A program made the position numbers and the translations under genes. A DNA stretch of 64,000 nt from assembly GCA_001972305.1 (NCBI GenBank), contig BDDD01000910.1:4285-68284 (forward strand), read 5' to 3'. The stretch comes from Cephalotus follicularis (lineage: Eukaryota > Streptophyta > Magnoliopsida > Oxalidales > Cephalotaceae). The notes under the pieces are model-generated. The model worked only from the letters and a program-made list of their open reading frames with translations, searched no databases and was not told the origin of the DNA. Below, piece by piece: positions 11,601-23,665 of the stretch (positions within the stretch are counted from its first letter, which is position 1; each line of letters starts with the position of its first letter).

Positions 11601-13486
11601 AGAGCCATTCGGTACGGAGATTTTGATATAGGAGCAGTCCCAGGCGTTAGTTCAATGCTGAACTCTACATCTCTTTCCAGTGGTAATGAAGTAAGATCAT
11701 CTGGAAATACATCAGGAAAATCACATACAATAGGAACTTGCTCAATATTAGGCGTACCTTTTGTATGACCAATAACATACGCCAAATAGCCTTCACATCC
11801 TTGCTTAAGATACTTTTGTGCTCGAGTATACGAAATGATCGGAGCAGAATCATTCTTCTCCCCGATAAACTTACACTCAGTCCCATCGCGAAGATAAAAG
11901 GTCATCATCTTGTTATAGCAATCAACACAAGCATGATGAGCATACAGCCAGTTCATCCCCAAGATTACATTGAAATCCTGGATAGGTAACACTATCAAGT
12001 CAGCAGATAATTGATTCCCAGCTACCGTGATTTCTCAAATTTTCATTATAGTATCAGACAAAAGACAAGTACCAGCTGGAGTAGTCACCTCCAACATATA
12101 AGGCAAACTAGAAGATACACCGTGCAAGTTGTAAGCAAATTCAGATGCAATGAATGAATGCGTTGCACCAGTATCAATCAATACATGAGCTAGTATGCCA
12201 GATATAAAAATGGTACGTCCCACAATAGTAATAGATTATGGCACATCATCTTTATATAAGGTGTAGACCTAACCTTTCATAATCCATTTTCCGGTATCCC
12301 TTCGTGGTTGAGCAGCCGCAAAACTACCACTAGCACCAGCACTTCCCTATTGGCCGCGTACTTGATTCCTCATCATTAGGCAACCATTCAACATATGTTC
12401 TTGTGAGCCACACCTCAAGCATTTGCCCATCTTTTTCCAGCACTCAGTCTCATCATGGTTCTGGCGACCACAAAAAGTACATCCACCCGAATTCTGTTGA
12501 CCGCTTCGGTTAGGAGTCCTTGATCGTGAATTGCGTTGAGAACCTCCTTGACCCCGGTTACCAGACTTTGACGATTTAGCAGGATTATTACTTCCCTACC
12601 CCTGTGATTGTGCGGGCCTCGATTGATTAGCACGAGACCGCTCCACTCTCCTTTCATTAGCATCAGCCTCCAGAATTCTTGCCCTTTTAGCAATATCTAC
12701 AAAAGAAGTTAGATGCAACATTAACAGTTTAGATCTGATGTCAGGTCGAAGGCCTTTCAGGAACCTTCTAATCTTCCTCGATTCACCCTCCACAAGATAA
12801 GGTGTATGCGTTGCCAAGTCCACAAATCTAGTCTGGTACTGAGCTACCGTCATATCCCCTTGACGTAACTCTATTAGCCTGGTCTCCCTCTGGTCATGCT
12901 TCATATGTGGAACATAAGCTGCAGAGAACTCAGATTGACATCTACCCCAAGTCCTGTCAAGTCCACGAGATTCCCACTTTGCTTCAGTCATCTCCCACTA
13001 ATAGGTAGCCTCGCCCCATAAGCGGTATACAACAAAGTTGAGTTTCTGCTCATCAGTACACTCCAAAGCAGCAAATATTTTCTCCAGGTCTCTTATCCAC
13101 TGCTCGGCCACAGTAGCATTCAACTCACCATTGAATATCAAAGGATTCTCTCTCATGAACCGTTCAAAATCTCTGCCAAATCCACCAGTATGACAAGCTT
13201 CCAGAGTATGATGATAGGCCTAGTTAGCCTCGTACATCTGCCGAATCTGCTCCATGTTCGTCGCATTGGCTTGCATCTGCTATTGGAAGAGGTCAACCAT
13301 GTGGTAAAAATTACTCCTCTCTTCTTGCACTGGAGGGATATTTACTCCTTCATTCACTGGCAGATCATTTCCATGCACTGGCGGACCATTGATTCCTTCA
13401 TCGGCTCTACGCCTTCCCCTTCTACCTCTTCGTAGGTCCATTCGGTTTCCTATATGAAATGACATAATCATTAGCAAAAAATTCAC
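11600..13486 (-). pseudogene. B1 gag and protease
   Basis: On the minus strand gag starts near 13486 or at the nearby Met before DLRRGRRGRRRADEG. The capsid part contains LTRTWGRCQSEF-like and GDMTVAQYQTRFVDLA motifs near 12960-12820, then an Arg/Ser/Gln-rich linker and a zinc knuckle near 12480-12400. The protease DTGATHSFIASEF lies near 12190-12150, and ILGMNWLYAHHACVDCYN near 11960-11900 marks its end. Gag-protease order and spacing match B2. Several breaks are apparent. Confidence 0.85.
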
Positions 13487-13532
13487 TTAATTACCGAGAA
13501 ACTTATCCCAGCGATAGCTTATTTAAAAATAA

Positions 13533-13544
13533 GCTCTGATACCA
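13533..13544 (-). other. Primer-binding site of B1
   Basis: On the minus strand TGGTATCAGAGC, complementary to the 3' end of plant initiator Met-tRNA, a few bases inside the 5' LTR. Confidence 0.9.
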
Positions 13545-15503
13545 TGCTATCACACCCCGTTTCCCATTAAGACAACATATATGGTGATATCAGATATAAA
13601 TAATAATCCAACATTCAACATTAATCAACATTCATAACATAAGTGGAAGCATTTCATTGCCGGATTATAAAAATTATCCGCACACAGCCCATACTACGTG
13701 CTTATACAGTACCAACAAAAATTATTCTTTTACATATTGGAAATGTAAAAACAACAACAACGGAGTATGATCGTTCCTTTCAGTACAAGACAAAAATAAC
13801 AACCTTAAACAAGATAGAAGCTCTCCAATAAAGCTTCAGCAGCACTTGACCAACTCCTTCATCAATCTAACATTGTAGGGGTTAGCCGTTGTCCTCACAT
13901 GGCTAAGTAGGAATAATGCATGAGAAAGAATATATAAATGTAAACATGTATGACAATTTATTTGAAATAGCATAGGTAAATAAGTATTTCAATATATATA
14001 GGCAATCATGCCAAGTGGCCATAGACAATACAATTCAAGAATACCGCACAAGGGTAAAAGCAATCAATACAGTGGTTTGGGTGTCACATGTCGCTAACTC
14101 CTAGCACCAACTGTGCACCACCTAACTATCACCCAACTCTCCGAAGATGATAGATCAGGTCAATTCTACTAGCATTTAGCGGCAGGTAACAATCAGGATC
14201 TACATTGCAGATAAGTGTGGTGGAAGCTCTAGCCAACTCCTGGCACATAGGACCACCCCGTATCCAGTGATGTATCCTATCACTCGACTAACGGTAATAA
14301 CATTGACAAATAATTCAACCAATTCAATAGCAATATTACATATATCTATAATATGCATTATAAAAGTTGTTTTCTTTTGAAACATTTAACAGTTCAGTAA
14401 CCGTACCTCTCGTTGGAGGAAACGGTTTTCAGTACAGTAAGGGTGCCTCTCAATGGAGGAAAATCAGTAAATCATTAGACAATAAATTTTCATTTGAAAA
14501 CAATAAGAAGAAAATCCATATTTGTGCTTATAGCACTAGTTGGTTCAATCATTAATATTAAGTGTAATAATAGTAATTAATAACTCTTAATAGCTATACA
14601 GTATGTATAATAGCATCATTAAACAGTAGTGGAACAATCACAATTCAAGGGTTCAAACAAAATGTTAGTATACCCTAGTCATTTTTGCACAACTCTCACA
14701 ATGAATGCATAAGTTGTTTACTTTCTGTAATGTAACTACATAAGGCCAGGATCGATTGTTACAGTCATCCCATGTGGAGGCCAGGGTAATTACACACAAT
14801 TTACAGCCTAACAGCAGCTAATATCAGTAATCTGTCACTTAACAGTCGGTTATTCATAAGAATAGCCGGCTGTTTTCATTAGGCAGTCGACTGTTTGTCC
14901 TTAACAGTTGACTATTTACATTGAGAAGTCGACCGTTAGGATTAAACAGTCGACTGTTTTTGTCCAAAAACGTCAGGCAGTAGTTTCATAAACACAGGGT
15001 ATGCAAGTCACAATGTCCAATTCAATCCAACCAATAACATGCAATCACAGAGAAGGTATCCAAACATGCTATACATATTATATCTTCTAAAACATGTCAA
15101 TACCCCTACCTCAATCGCTATCCCAAAATCAAATTGAGTTGATTTCTCTATTTGTGTTCAAAACTCTTTACACCAACTCAAACTCCAATTTCAAGCAATT
15201 TAATCTACTTGCATGTAAACATTAGGTGTAAACATTAAAATCAGTAGGTTTATGTAGTGGTTAATCATGATAACAACAAGTGAGGTCGAATCAGTAGCTT
15301 ACCAAGAAAAATCTAATCTCCAACTCACTTTGAACACTTCAACCTCAACATGTAAAGTTCCAGAAATCTAATCCAAGAGTCGTATGTTAACCGCAGATAC
15401 ATGCATGCATTTATACATATCTAGAACTTGTATATCCATACACCAGTAACGTAAGTTGAGCTAGAAGCTTACCAGTTGATTTGAGCTCCTAATTCCACTT
15501 TGA

Positions 15504-15508
15504 AACTC
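15504..15508. repeat. Target-site duplication of solo LTR D, left copy (AACTC)
   Basis: AACTC directly before the LTR terminus TGTCACG. An identical AACTC follows the other terminus at 18688-18692. Five bases is the usual size for gypsy integrases. Confidence 0.92.
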
Positions 15509-16154
15509 TGTCACGCCCCGTTTCCATAACAACAATAATAATGGTAGCAATCAACATAATATCCGGCTTATACAATTTTTACGGGGAAAGAAAAACTTCA
15601 ACACAATTAATAACTTGCGGAAGCATTCAACTATAAGCCGAATTAACAATGTAACACGCATCCCATACTACGTGTTACCAAAATATGACATTTCATTGTT
15701 AATTGCCCTCAAAACGGAGCATGATCAAAACATGTCGATACAATATTTCCTTCAGTGCGGAAATCCATCAAGTACAATAAATACATTATCCCAAATTAGT
15801 AAAGTCATAAACCATTATACATTAATCCAGTACAAGATTCCATCATTTCAATAACCAATTGATACAATCATCCAACTGATAATTCCAAACAAGCACGTCT
15901 CATCATTCTCTTAAAACACGAGTGTGATTATTACAATACAATACAACTAAAACGACATTCAGGAAAGAAGCTTCCAACAATAATGTAAATCATGTAATGA
16001 ATGTATAATGATGCAGTACAATATATATACAATGTGTATTTGTATATGTATCTCGATCAATAGTTACGTAACCATGCCAAGTGGTTACATCAACACAATC
16101 CATCAGTCATGTCACTAAGGACCAATCAATTCAATCAGTATTCGATAACCACCA

Positions 16155-16520
16155 CCCGTAGGTTAGTATTATCTCGCGTCGATGCTAACCGGCCCATAGG
16201 CGGAGGAAAGCTCGATCAATAATTGACACTAACCGGCATGTAGCGGAGGAAAGTTCAACAAACAAATGAGTCTAACCGGCACATAGGCGGAGGATAACTC
16301 ATAGTGTGGATCTCAACCGGTCGTAGCGGAGGAAGAACATCCGGTGTGGTGTCCCTAGTCATCTCCTGGCCCTTAGAGCACAACCTGCCATTAGCGTAGG
16401 TGACAACCTCCGTCACCGCACTAACAGCGTAACAATCACAATCAATCAAACAATTCAATCATTCATGCTAACCGGCCCCGAGCTAGGAAAGCACACAGCT
16501 AACCATCCCGTGGTGCTAGG
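16155..16520. repeat. Short degenerate repeats in LTR D (CTAACCGGC ... GGAGGAAAG)
   Basis: A loose tandem series of units containing GCTAACCGGCCCATAGGCGGAGGAAAG and variants, roughly 50-60 bases apart, five to seven copies. Function is unknown; it resembles the degenerate subrepeats common in long plant LTRs. Confidence 0.6.
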
Positions 16521-16849
16521 AAAGCTCAATCAATCCAAGAATCAATCCTTTCCAAGTAATTCATAAGTTATAAAATACTTGAAATAATACATTTATTCAA
16601 AATGTAAACAGTCTTTGAAATCACGTTTCAATCCTTCAAAAATATACAAATATACATTTTCGTGTAAAATAATGATTTGTTATAAAATCATGTATGCACT
16701 TCTAAAATGATAAAACACTTTAGAATTCAATCACATCTACATTAACAATTCAGTTCACAGTTCAATTCATACCTACATCGACGCTAACCTGCACAAGGCG
16801 AGGAAAGCTCTACCAATCCACAATAATATGCAAGCAAACATATGCTCAA

Positions 16850-17225
16850 AATGCGTCGACACCTAACCTCTAGGAGCCAAATCGTTCATATTAGTCACTT
16901 AAGCGTCGCCGCTTAACCCTAGGCGTCAACGCTTGTACCCTTTAAGCGTCGACGCTTTAACCAGTAACCCAAGTGTCAACAATTGTCCTTGACGTCGACG
17001 CTTCAAGGCAAGGATCCTTGAGCGTCAGCATTCATTACTCTGGCGTCGACTCTTTGAGGTAGGACCTCAAGCGTCAACATCCACGTGTCCATCACTACGC
17101 ATATTCAAACCAGGGCGTCGAAGCTTTCCTTAAGCGTCGACGTTTATCACGAAGTCAGTGTACATTCCTACACGTAACAGTCCATAGCGTCGACGCTTAT
17201 CGTCTAAGCATCGACGGTTAGAGAA
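16850..17225. repeat. TCGA-palindrome cluster in LTR D
   Basis: About a dozen copies of AAGCGTCGACGCTT and degenerate forms (AAGCGTCGCCGCTT, GGCGTCGAAGCTT, AAGCATCGACGGTT) in under 400 bases, irregularly spaced. The same arm sequence (AGCG...CGCT) occurs in E and H, unlike the CAGT...ACTG arms of B1, into which D is inserted. Confidence 0.85.
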
Positions 17226-18687
17226 GATCGGAAACATCTTCTTCAACACGTTCAATACCAGGAGATCAACATGCATAATTATACATGCAATTCGATCCAT
17301 AATCATTTAATCACAATATGAAAGGCAGGTTAGCTACTCATAGGAACCCTAACACAAATCACACCATTCACACACCAAGGGAAAATCATCCCAAAACGTG
17401 CATGCAATTCAATCCACAAAGTTCATGAATTTCATCAATGATAAACATCATTCTTGAACTCAAATAAATAAGTATAAATCCCCTACTATTACCCCTACCT
17501 CTGATTCTGAGTTAGGAATCGCAGGAGCAACAGCACAATCGAGCCGTAGGTTCAATTGCCAAACCTTTCCAATAACCGTTGAACCGAAGCCGATTCTTGC
17601 TAATTGATCCTTTCCATTGCCAAATCCAATTGCCGCATGCACTGCACATACAACACATTTCATTACGATCAACGCACGCAAAACATTGCCGTCGCCGAAA
17701 CGTCGGCCGGATTTCGGCCAACTCATCCAGCTTGCGAAACACCCATAAACGGGTTCCACATTGAACGGTCTACACATAACCGCCCAAAACTCATCGTGAA
17801 TCGACGTTGAACACCGTGCCACGGCCTGCAGCGAGTTGTGACTCACTGAGTCAACTCGCCGGACCTCAACAGGTCCGATCTCCACCCAAAAACGTCACAC
17901 ATTCACCAGTTATACACACCCCTACCCATGACTCACCGAGATTCGGCGCCAAAAGCGCGGTCTCAGGCAGCCGTGAGTCGACTCACTGAGTCAACTCAGC
18001 CAAGTGATTCCGGCCGATTCCGGTCGAATCACGCCTCACTGGTGGTCAAAATGGCTAGAGCTAGCCTTCTACACCATAACCCACGTCATCCGTGACGCTA
18101 ATGATGCCGGAAAACGCACGGCAGATGGTGCACACAGTAACGACAGAGGAGAAGAAAAAGAAGAAAAAAGAGGAGAAGGGGGAAAAGCTTACCGACGGGT
18201 TGAGGGCCTGGGTTGCTCGCCGTCGTCTCCTGGTCTGGTGGCTGGCTCCGACGCGCTCTATCTCCCTCTGCTCCGAGCTCTCTCCCACTTTCTCTCGCTC
18301 TCTTTCCCTATGTCCCTTTCTTTGCACGGGCGCGCTATGTGCCCGTGCCTCTTTTTTTTTTTTGTTAAATGCTTCTCCCCTAATTCTTTATTAGTTTTTG
18401 TCTTTCTTCTTGGTTCTTTTACCAGCAAAATACTAAGGTCCGGGTCCCTTTTTTCTGTGAATCGCGACGTAAATTATCCAAACTGCAACCAAAATAATCG
18501 AAATAATATTTCGAACATTGGGCTTTACTGTCGCGCATTAAAAATAGGCTTTATTAACTGTTTTGGCCAACATAAATACGGATTCAGTGCGTAATGCCTT
18601 TTTATTACTCTGGCCCTATATCGGTTTTATCACGACTGTACACGCACAAATTTCATAATAATTATTTATGGAATTCGGGGCATTACA

Positions 18688-18692
18688 AACTC
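18688..18692. repeat. Target-site duplication of solo LTR D, right copy (AACTC)
   Basis: AACTC directly after the terminus CATTACA; partner at 15504-15508. Confidence 0.92.
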
Positions 18693-20365
18693 CCTGCCTC
18701 ATCTTGCAAACAATTACTGGCCAATACGTTTTCTTCTCTGTCAAGTGTTTCTAACTTTCTAATCACTCATGCAGCCTCTGTTATAAAGGAAATTGTATTC
18801 CTATTCTTGTTTCATTCATTTACTCCATTGTTCAGCCTTTCCTCTTTCCCTCTCTCACATGCACCTCTTCTCACTCTTTTCTCTTCTGTTTTGCAGATTG
18901 CAGGTCTGCAGATGGAATAGAGCACGTGCAAGACACCACTCTTGCATGTTGTACACCTAGTGGCACGCATCTATCATGCAAGACACATTTAGGCTACCAC
19001 TGCTCTGTTTTACACGCCATGTACAGACACCTGTCTGAGCCAGACCAGTCGACTGTTGTCTTATGACAGTCGACTGTCACACCTTGAATCAAACCCGTCA
19101 GCTATTACCCTGTGGCAGTCGGCTGTTTGAGGCTGGTTTTGGTTTGTTAAGTGTATTTCGCCATATTTGAATTTTCAATCAAATCCAACAATTCAATAAC
19201 CCCAATTTATGAGTAATTGGACATTAAATCTCAATATAATGCATATTTTATTCATCATTGTGTACAATATACATTAATTAAAATTTGCGATTATTACAAA
19301 AGCGCCAACGCTTTGTAATAAAACGTCGATGCTTTGGACACGTATAGTGACGTTTTGGTAAATTGTTTAACATCTGTCTAATTGTGTTTTCGGTTTGGAT
19401 TGACCCATCTAGGTTTTGATAAGAATTGTGGTGGAGCTTAAGGTGATTCCCAGAGTGTTTTAGATTCATTCTGTGTTTGTTTAGTTTTGATCGGCTAAGG
19501 TACGGATGTTCTTCTTTCTTGGTTATCTTCCTGAATTTATTTGAGAAGATTTCAGTTTGATGTTCTGTAGGGATATTTCCTTTCTTGGTTTATTCTTTCA
19601 GTTTTAATTTGAATTCGATTATATTTTTAAGTACGGATAACTCTTTCTTTGATACCCTCCCATTGGTTGGTTAAAGAATAAAATTCAATTTTATTTTATT
19701 TTAGTTTATTTTATGGATACATCCTTTCTTTGATACTCTTCTTGGTTTTATTGGAGTAAAACATTATTGTGAATAATGTACCGATATTTGCTTTGATGTG
19801 ATTTTATGAAATAAATTCTGCTTTGTTACATGTACAGATTTTTCGTTATCAGATATTGATTTTTGATGTTATAAATCTATTATTACCGATTTTATGAACC
19901 GAACACGATTTTCACAATCGAAAATATGAAAACGAACATGGTTTTCACTATCGAAAATATGTTGTTTTTGACATGGCTTCAACTTTTGAAAGTATGTTAT
20001 TTTCAGATACAGATAAGATTTTGATTTCAGAAATGTTTTAGAAATTGTTTAGAAAATCTTTTTATGTTATAAATTATTTTAGAACAAACAGTAGAATCAT
20101 TATATTTGAAATACTGAGAATACTTTTGTTTCCTACCTATGGATGTACCATAGGCATGTCGTGGGCCTGGCACGGGGACATGACACTTCAGTAGCAGTGT
20201 GATTAGTCTATGGCGTCTCTTAATATCTTGTGATAAGATATGGCCAACTGAGGCGTATGAGTCGACTCTATTTTTTGTTAGATACAGATTTTAAGAATTG
20301 ATTGTGTAGTGCCGTACACGTCATTCCGACAGAGCATGTGGGCCTTGCAAACCACATGCATATAT

Positions 20366-21112
20366 ATATATATCATCAATTTCCAAACTTTTCCAAATCC
20401 ATGTTTATAGTAAGAGATGCAATATACGTTATATATATATACATATATTCACTTTATGCCTAATTTTGAATCTATATGTATATATAAACATTTTGCATGA
20501 CTATTGTTTCAATTGCATAAATTTGAATTATTTATTAATTGTTTTGTTTTTGTGAAATATTTGAATTGTTTTCGTAAACTGTTTTACTTCATTTCGTAAA
20601 CTTCGTTTCGTAAATTGTTTCATTTCTCTCTGTTTCGTCAAATGTTTTATGTTTACTGTTAAAATAATTGTTTAAAAGTTACTGCCTTCAGCTTTATCGG
20701 TTATTATGTTTTCGTAGACTTATCAGTATTGTTTTGTTTTGCAAAATGTTCTGTTATGGTTTGTATACTGCTTTGATTCGTATACTGTTCCATTTTGTTT
20801 CGTAACCGTTTTGTTTCATATTTGTAAACTGGTTTGTTCGTAAAATGTTTTAAGATTCTATATCCTTACCGAGGTTCGCTCAACCTCTTTTTTTTTCCAT
20901 GCGGCGGGCCCGGTTATTACATCAGACGTCATATAATTTTTTTTTTTGCTTACTATTGAGAAGATAGTAATTTTTGCTCAATATTGAAGAGGGCAAAACT
21001 AGGATTCTTGTTGATTTAAGAGAGAATATATCATGGGTTTGTATTGGTCTGTTGTTAAACGCTACTGTTTTTAATAACTCATTGAGTTTCATGAAATTAT
21101 GTCGTTTCTTGT

Positions 21113-21148
<36 letters not shown>

Positions 21149-21205
21149 CATATATTGCATCTCTCAGTATAAACAAGGATTTGGGAAAGATTGAAAACTG
21201 ATATG
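20366..21205. repeat. Inverted plus direct repeat rearrangement inside E's 5' LTR
   Basis: About 57 bases at 20372-20428 are the reverse complement, with some mismatches, of 21149-21205 (TATTGCATCTCT...). In addition 20450-20915 is a direct, diverged copy of about 21215-21640 (the Cgtaaactgtttt-rich LTR part). Between them, 20926-21111 is sequence I cannot match elsewhere in the window, ending in an (AT)n run. The 3' LTR of E has a single, simple version at 45063-45560. Confidence 0.7.
21115..21145. repeat. (AT)n microsatellite
   Basis: About 15 uninterrupted AT units in E's 5' LTR. The homologous run in the 3' LTR (45063-45081) is where A2 inserted. Confidence 0.95.
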
Positions 21206-22010
21206 ATTTGATGCTGATTTGCGAATCTATATATGTATATGTTTTGCATGAATACCATTTTAATTGTATGGTTTGGATCATTTATGAATTGTTCTGTTTT
21301 TGTGAAAGATTTGTATTGCTTTCGTAAACTATTTTACTTCGTTTCGTAAACTGTTTTGTAAATCGTTTCGTTCGCTTTGTTTCGTAAAATGTCTGATGTT
21401 ACTATTAAAAGAATTGTTTAAAAAGTTATTGCCTTCAGTTTTATCGGTTATTATATTTTCGTAGACTTATCGGTATTGTTTTATTTTGCAAAATGCTATG
21501 TTCTGGTTTGTACACTGTTTTGATTCATATACTATTCCGTTTTGTTTCATATTTGTAAACTGTTTTGTTCGTAAACTGTTTTATGATTCTATATCCGTAC
21601 TGAGGTGTGCTCAGCCGCATTTTTGTTTCCATACGGCAGGTTATCTAGAGCTTTGGGAAAATTGTGTGATGAGAGGAACACCCATGGCTTGAGGATTTCA
21701 TATAGTTGAACTCTTTTAGTAATGTTTTGTTTATCAGATTATGATTTTTAGACTATGTTATGTTTACGAATATGTTTAGACCGTCACGTTTTAACTTGGA
21801 GATTTAATTGATCATAAACAGAGTTTGATTTTGAACCTGAGATTTTCTTTTATCATCTTAAATTGGAGACTTTTTTATGGTTTTGATGACAGAGGTAAAG
21901 ATAAGACTAAGAAATTTTGATATGTTTCGGTTATTCCAGTTTTGTGTGTCACACTGATCCCGAATCGGGGGTGTGACATTCCCGGTTCCGGATTGGGGGT
22001 GTTACAGTTA

Positions 22011-22022
22011 TGGTATCAGAGA
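22011..22022 (+). other. Primer-binding site of E
   Basis: TGGTATCAGAGA, five bases after the LTR end at 22006; one base from the initiator Met-tRNA consensus and identical to E2's site. Confidence 0.85.
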
Positions 22023-22167
22023 CTAGGTTTCGTTTCTTAGAAAGCCTACCTAGGTTTGACCTGTGAGATGGGTAGACATTAGGTTTGGGTTATTCCTTCA
22101 TTGTCCTTTTGGTTTATCCTTGACCAGTTTGCTGTTTGTTTTGTCACTTTTCGATTCTCGTTCGTAG

Positions 22168-23305
22168 ATGGCACGTAGTGGTGAGCAACCATGGAAAGTT
22201 AATCAGGAGGCTGAGCCAACTGCTGTACGAGAAGGTGTACGTAATGAGCCGACTTTGGAGGAGCTGGTAAGGCAAGTGGTTGCACAAGTTGTTCCTCAAG
22301 TGGTAACTCAAGTGGTTCAAGCAACGCAACAGCAGAATTCAGATCAGGAGCAACAAAGGAATGTGGTTGAAGAAGTAGTACGGGTAAATGCACGGGTGGA
22401 TGATATAGTGGAGGATAAGCCCAATGTTTTGGTACACATCTAGTTAGAGAGGTTCCAGAAATAGAGACCTCATGCTTTCAGTTCAGCATCGACCCTTGTA
22501 GATGCTGAAATTTGGATAGATCATATGGAGAAGATTTTTGAGGTGCTAAGGTGTAGCTATATGGTAAAGGTGAGGTTGGCTGCTTACAAGTTGGAAGGGG
22601 ACGCAAAACGTTGGTGGAAGGCTCTAAGGATAGCACAAGGTGGAGAGTTCATTACTGGTCTATCATGTACTAGTTTTTGTGGAATCTTTTATCGGAAGTA
22701 CTTCCCAGCTGCTGATAAAGAGGAGTATGCCCAGGAGTTTGTGACTACCCGACAAGGAGATGGTGAGACTGTTACGGAGTTCGCAACCCGGTTTACTAGA
22801 TTGGCAGGTTTTGCTGGATATGCAACGGGGACAGTAACTGAGCAAGCGGAGAAGTTTAAGGTGAAACTTCATGATCGACTTAGGAGGAAGTTGGTTAATG
22901 AAAGTTTTACAGATGTGTCAGATATGGCCAATGCGGCCAAAAATATTGAGATGGAAATACTGGTTCTTCAGCAGGCCAGACAGAAAAGAGGAAGGAAGCA
23001 GACTAGGAATAATCGTCAGAACCAGAATTTGGGACAGCAGGATAGGGACCGTGGTGGCAAACAGGCAGACATGGGTAATTCCAATTTTATTCCTGTGGCC
23101 AGCTGTGAGTTTTGTGGAAATCAACATCTGAGTCATTTGTGTTTTAGGACTTTTGGGGCCTGTTTTGTGTGTGGTCATTTAGGTCATTTTGTTAAGGAGT
23201 GTACTGACCCTCGTAAGGGAAGAAGAAGAAATGCTAATCAGCGTAGTGAAGGAGACAAGGTAATTGTTATGACGTATCATCAAACTGCAGAAGCTTCAGA
23301 TTAGT
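22168..23305 (+). pseudogene. E gag (capsid and nucleocapsid), no pol
   Basis: From ATG at 22168 (MARSGEQPWK): an N-terminal Val/Gln-rich helix-like segment (VVAQVVPQVVTQVVQ) with heptad-like spacing. A retrotransposon gag domain follows at about 22500-22960 (YKLEGDAKRWWKALR, FYRKYFP, QGDGETVTEFATRFTRLA), then a basic Gln/Arg/Asn linker and a zinc knuckle CFVCGHLGHFVKEC near 23163-23205. The coding similarity to E2 stops at MTYHQTAEASD, just where E2 runs on into its protease; here the tail FWDEIFLRG and the polypurine tract follow at once. So pol seems absent by design or by ancestral loss. Gag would package the RNA. This copy looks lightly broken. Confidence 0.85.
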
Positions 23306-23336
23306 AGTTGTCTAGATTTTGGGACGAAATCTTTTT

Positions 23337-23349
23337 AAGGGGGTAAGAA
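23337..23349 (+). other. Polypurine tract of E
   Basis: AAGGGGGTAAGAA just before the 3' LTR start TGTAATAACCCGG at 23350. Confidence 0.8.
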
Positions 23350-23484
23350 TGTAATAACCCGGTTCGATGCCTGTATGTTAATTGTCGTATGTTATGTTTT
23401 GTCATATGTTTTATGTTATGTTCCTTGGACTTTTTTTTATTTCATGAAAAACTCTTTTAATAAATCCATTGTCTTTCTGTCCTG

Positions 23485-23665
23485 AGCCTTAAACGTTGTC
23501 GTTTATTATAATGTTTCTATAGTAAAGCGCCGACGCTTTTGTCAAACCGTCGATGCTTTCGTGTGTAATTTCCTTGTTTTTGAAGTGTAAAACATCGACA
23601 CTTTTGTGTAAGGAAAAAGGGCTTAAGCGTTGACGCTTTGGAGTTAACTGTCGACGCTTTAGTCG
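23485..23665. repeat. TCGA-palindrome cluster 1 in E LTR
   Basis: Paired sites such as AAGCGCCGACGCTTTT and AAACCGTCGATGCTTTCG, then AAGCGTTGACGCTTTG and AACTGTCGACGCTTTA, partners about 25 bases apart. Confidence 0.8.

Larger units (their letters stand above)
15509..18687 (-). repeat. Solo LTR D of a Ty3/gypsy element, with 5-bp target duplication
   Basis: A 3179-bp block begins TGTCACGCCCCG and ends GGGCATTACA on the plus strand, the inverse of the TGTAATGCCCC...GGGGCGTGACA form typical of these LTRs, so it lies on the minus strand. The five bases on each side are identical, AACTC (15504-15508 and 18688-18692). No internal domain is present: the LTR alone remains, the usual result of recombination between the two LTRs of a full element. 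Near its U3 edge lies a purine/pyrimidine-rich stretch (18140-18360). ORFs within it look like chance. Confidence 0.92.
8226..19298 (-). mobile_element. Ty3/gypsy element B1 (Del/Tekay-like chromovirus), near complete, with solo LTR D inside
   Basis: On the minus strand: 5' LTR (19298 down to 13549, split by D), primer site, gag, protease, RT, RNase H, integrase, chromodomain-like tail, polypurine tract and 3' LTR (8815 down to 8226, cut short by element C). The domain order (integrase last) is that of Ty3/gypsy. It is the inverted sibling of B2 at 34337-43817. The right edge falls in E's 5' LTR: 19299 onward (AAAGCGCC) matches E's 3' LTR near 24417, so B1 inserted into E. The coding part looks broken at roughly ten places. 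Confidence 0.9.
13549..19298 (-). repeat. 5' LTR of B1 (about 2.57 kb without solo LTR D)
   Basis: The outer edge is TGTAATAATCGC (minus) at 19298; the inner edge near 13549 corresponds to AACGGGGTGTGA. It is homologous to B2's LTRs: for example, 14850-14965 matches the palindrome block at 35485-35620, and 18700-19298 matches 34337-34920. Solo LTR D (15509-18687) interrupts it. TCGA-type palindromes CAGTCGACTG and variants lie at 14850-14965 and 19045-19130. ORFs inside are shadows. Confidence 0.85.
19299..22006 (+). repeat. 5' LTR of E (first part displaced by B1), internally rearranged
   Basis: It aligns with E's 3' LTR from 24417 onward and ends GGGGGTGTTACA just before the primer site. 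The region 20366-21205 is rearranged relative to the 3' LTR (separate entry). The LTR is A+T-rich, with many TTCGTAAACTGTTTT-type repeats at 20560-20850 and 21310-21590. Confidence 0.85.

Noticed and set aside
18004-18594. 196-codon open frame
   Set aside because: Lies in the GA/CT-rich U3 part of solo LTR D; composition explains the long frame. No conserved motifs.
20890-20930. CGGGCCCGGTTATTACA as a possible minus-strand LTR edge (TGTAATAACCGGG)
   Set aside because: It looks like an LTR start, but the sequence on either side gives no LTR partner or target copies; kept only as part of the rearranged block.
22011-22022. TGGTATCAGAG sites as possible tRNA gene ends
   Set aside because: These are primer-binding sites next to LTR ends; no tRNA cloverleaf or A/B boxes around them.
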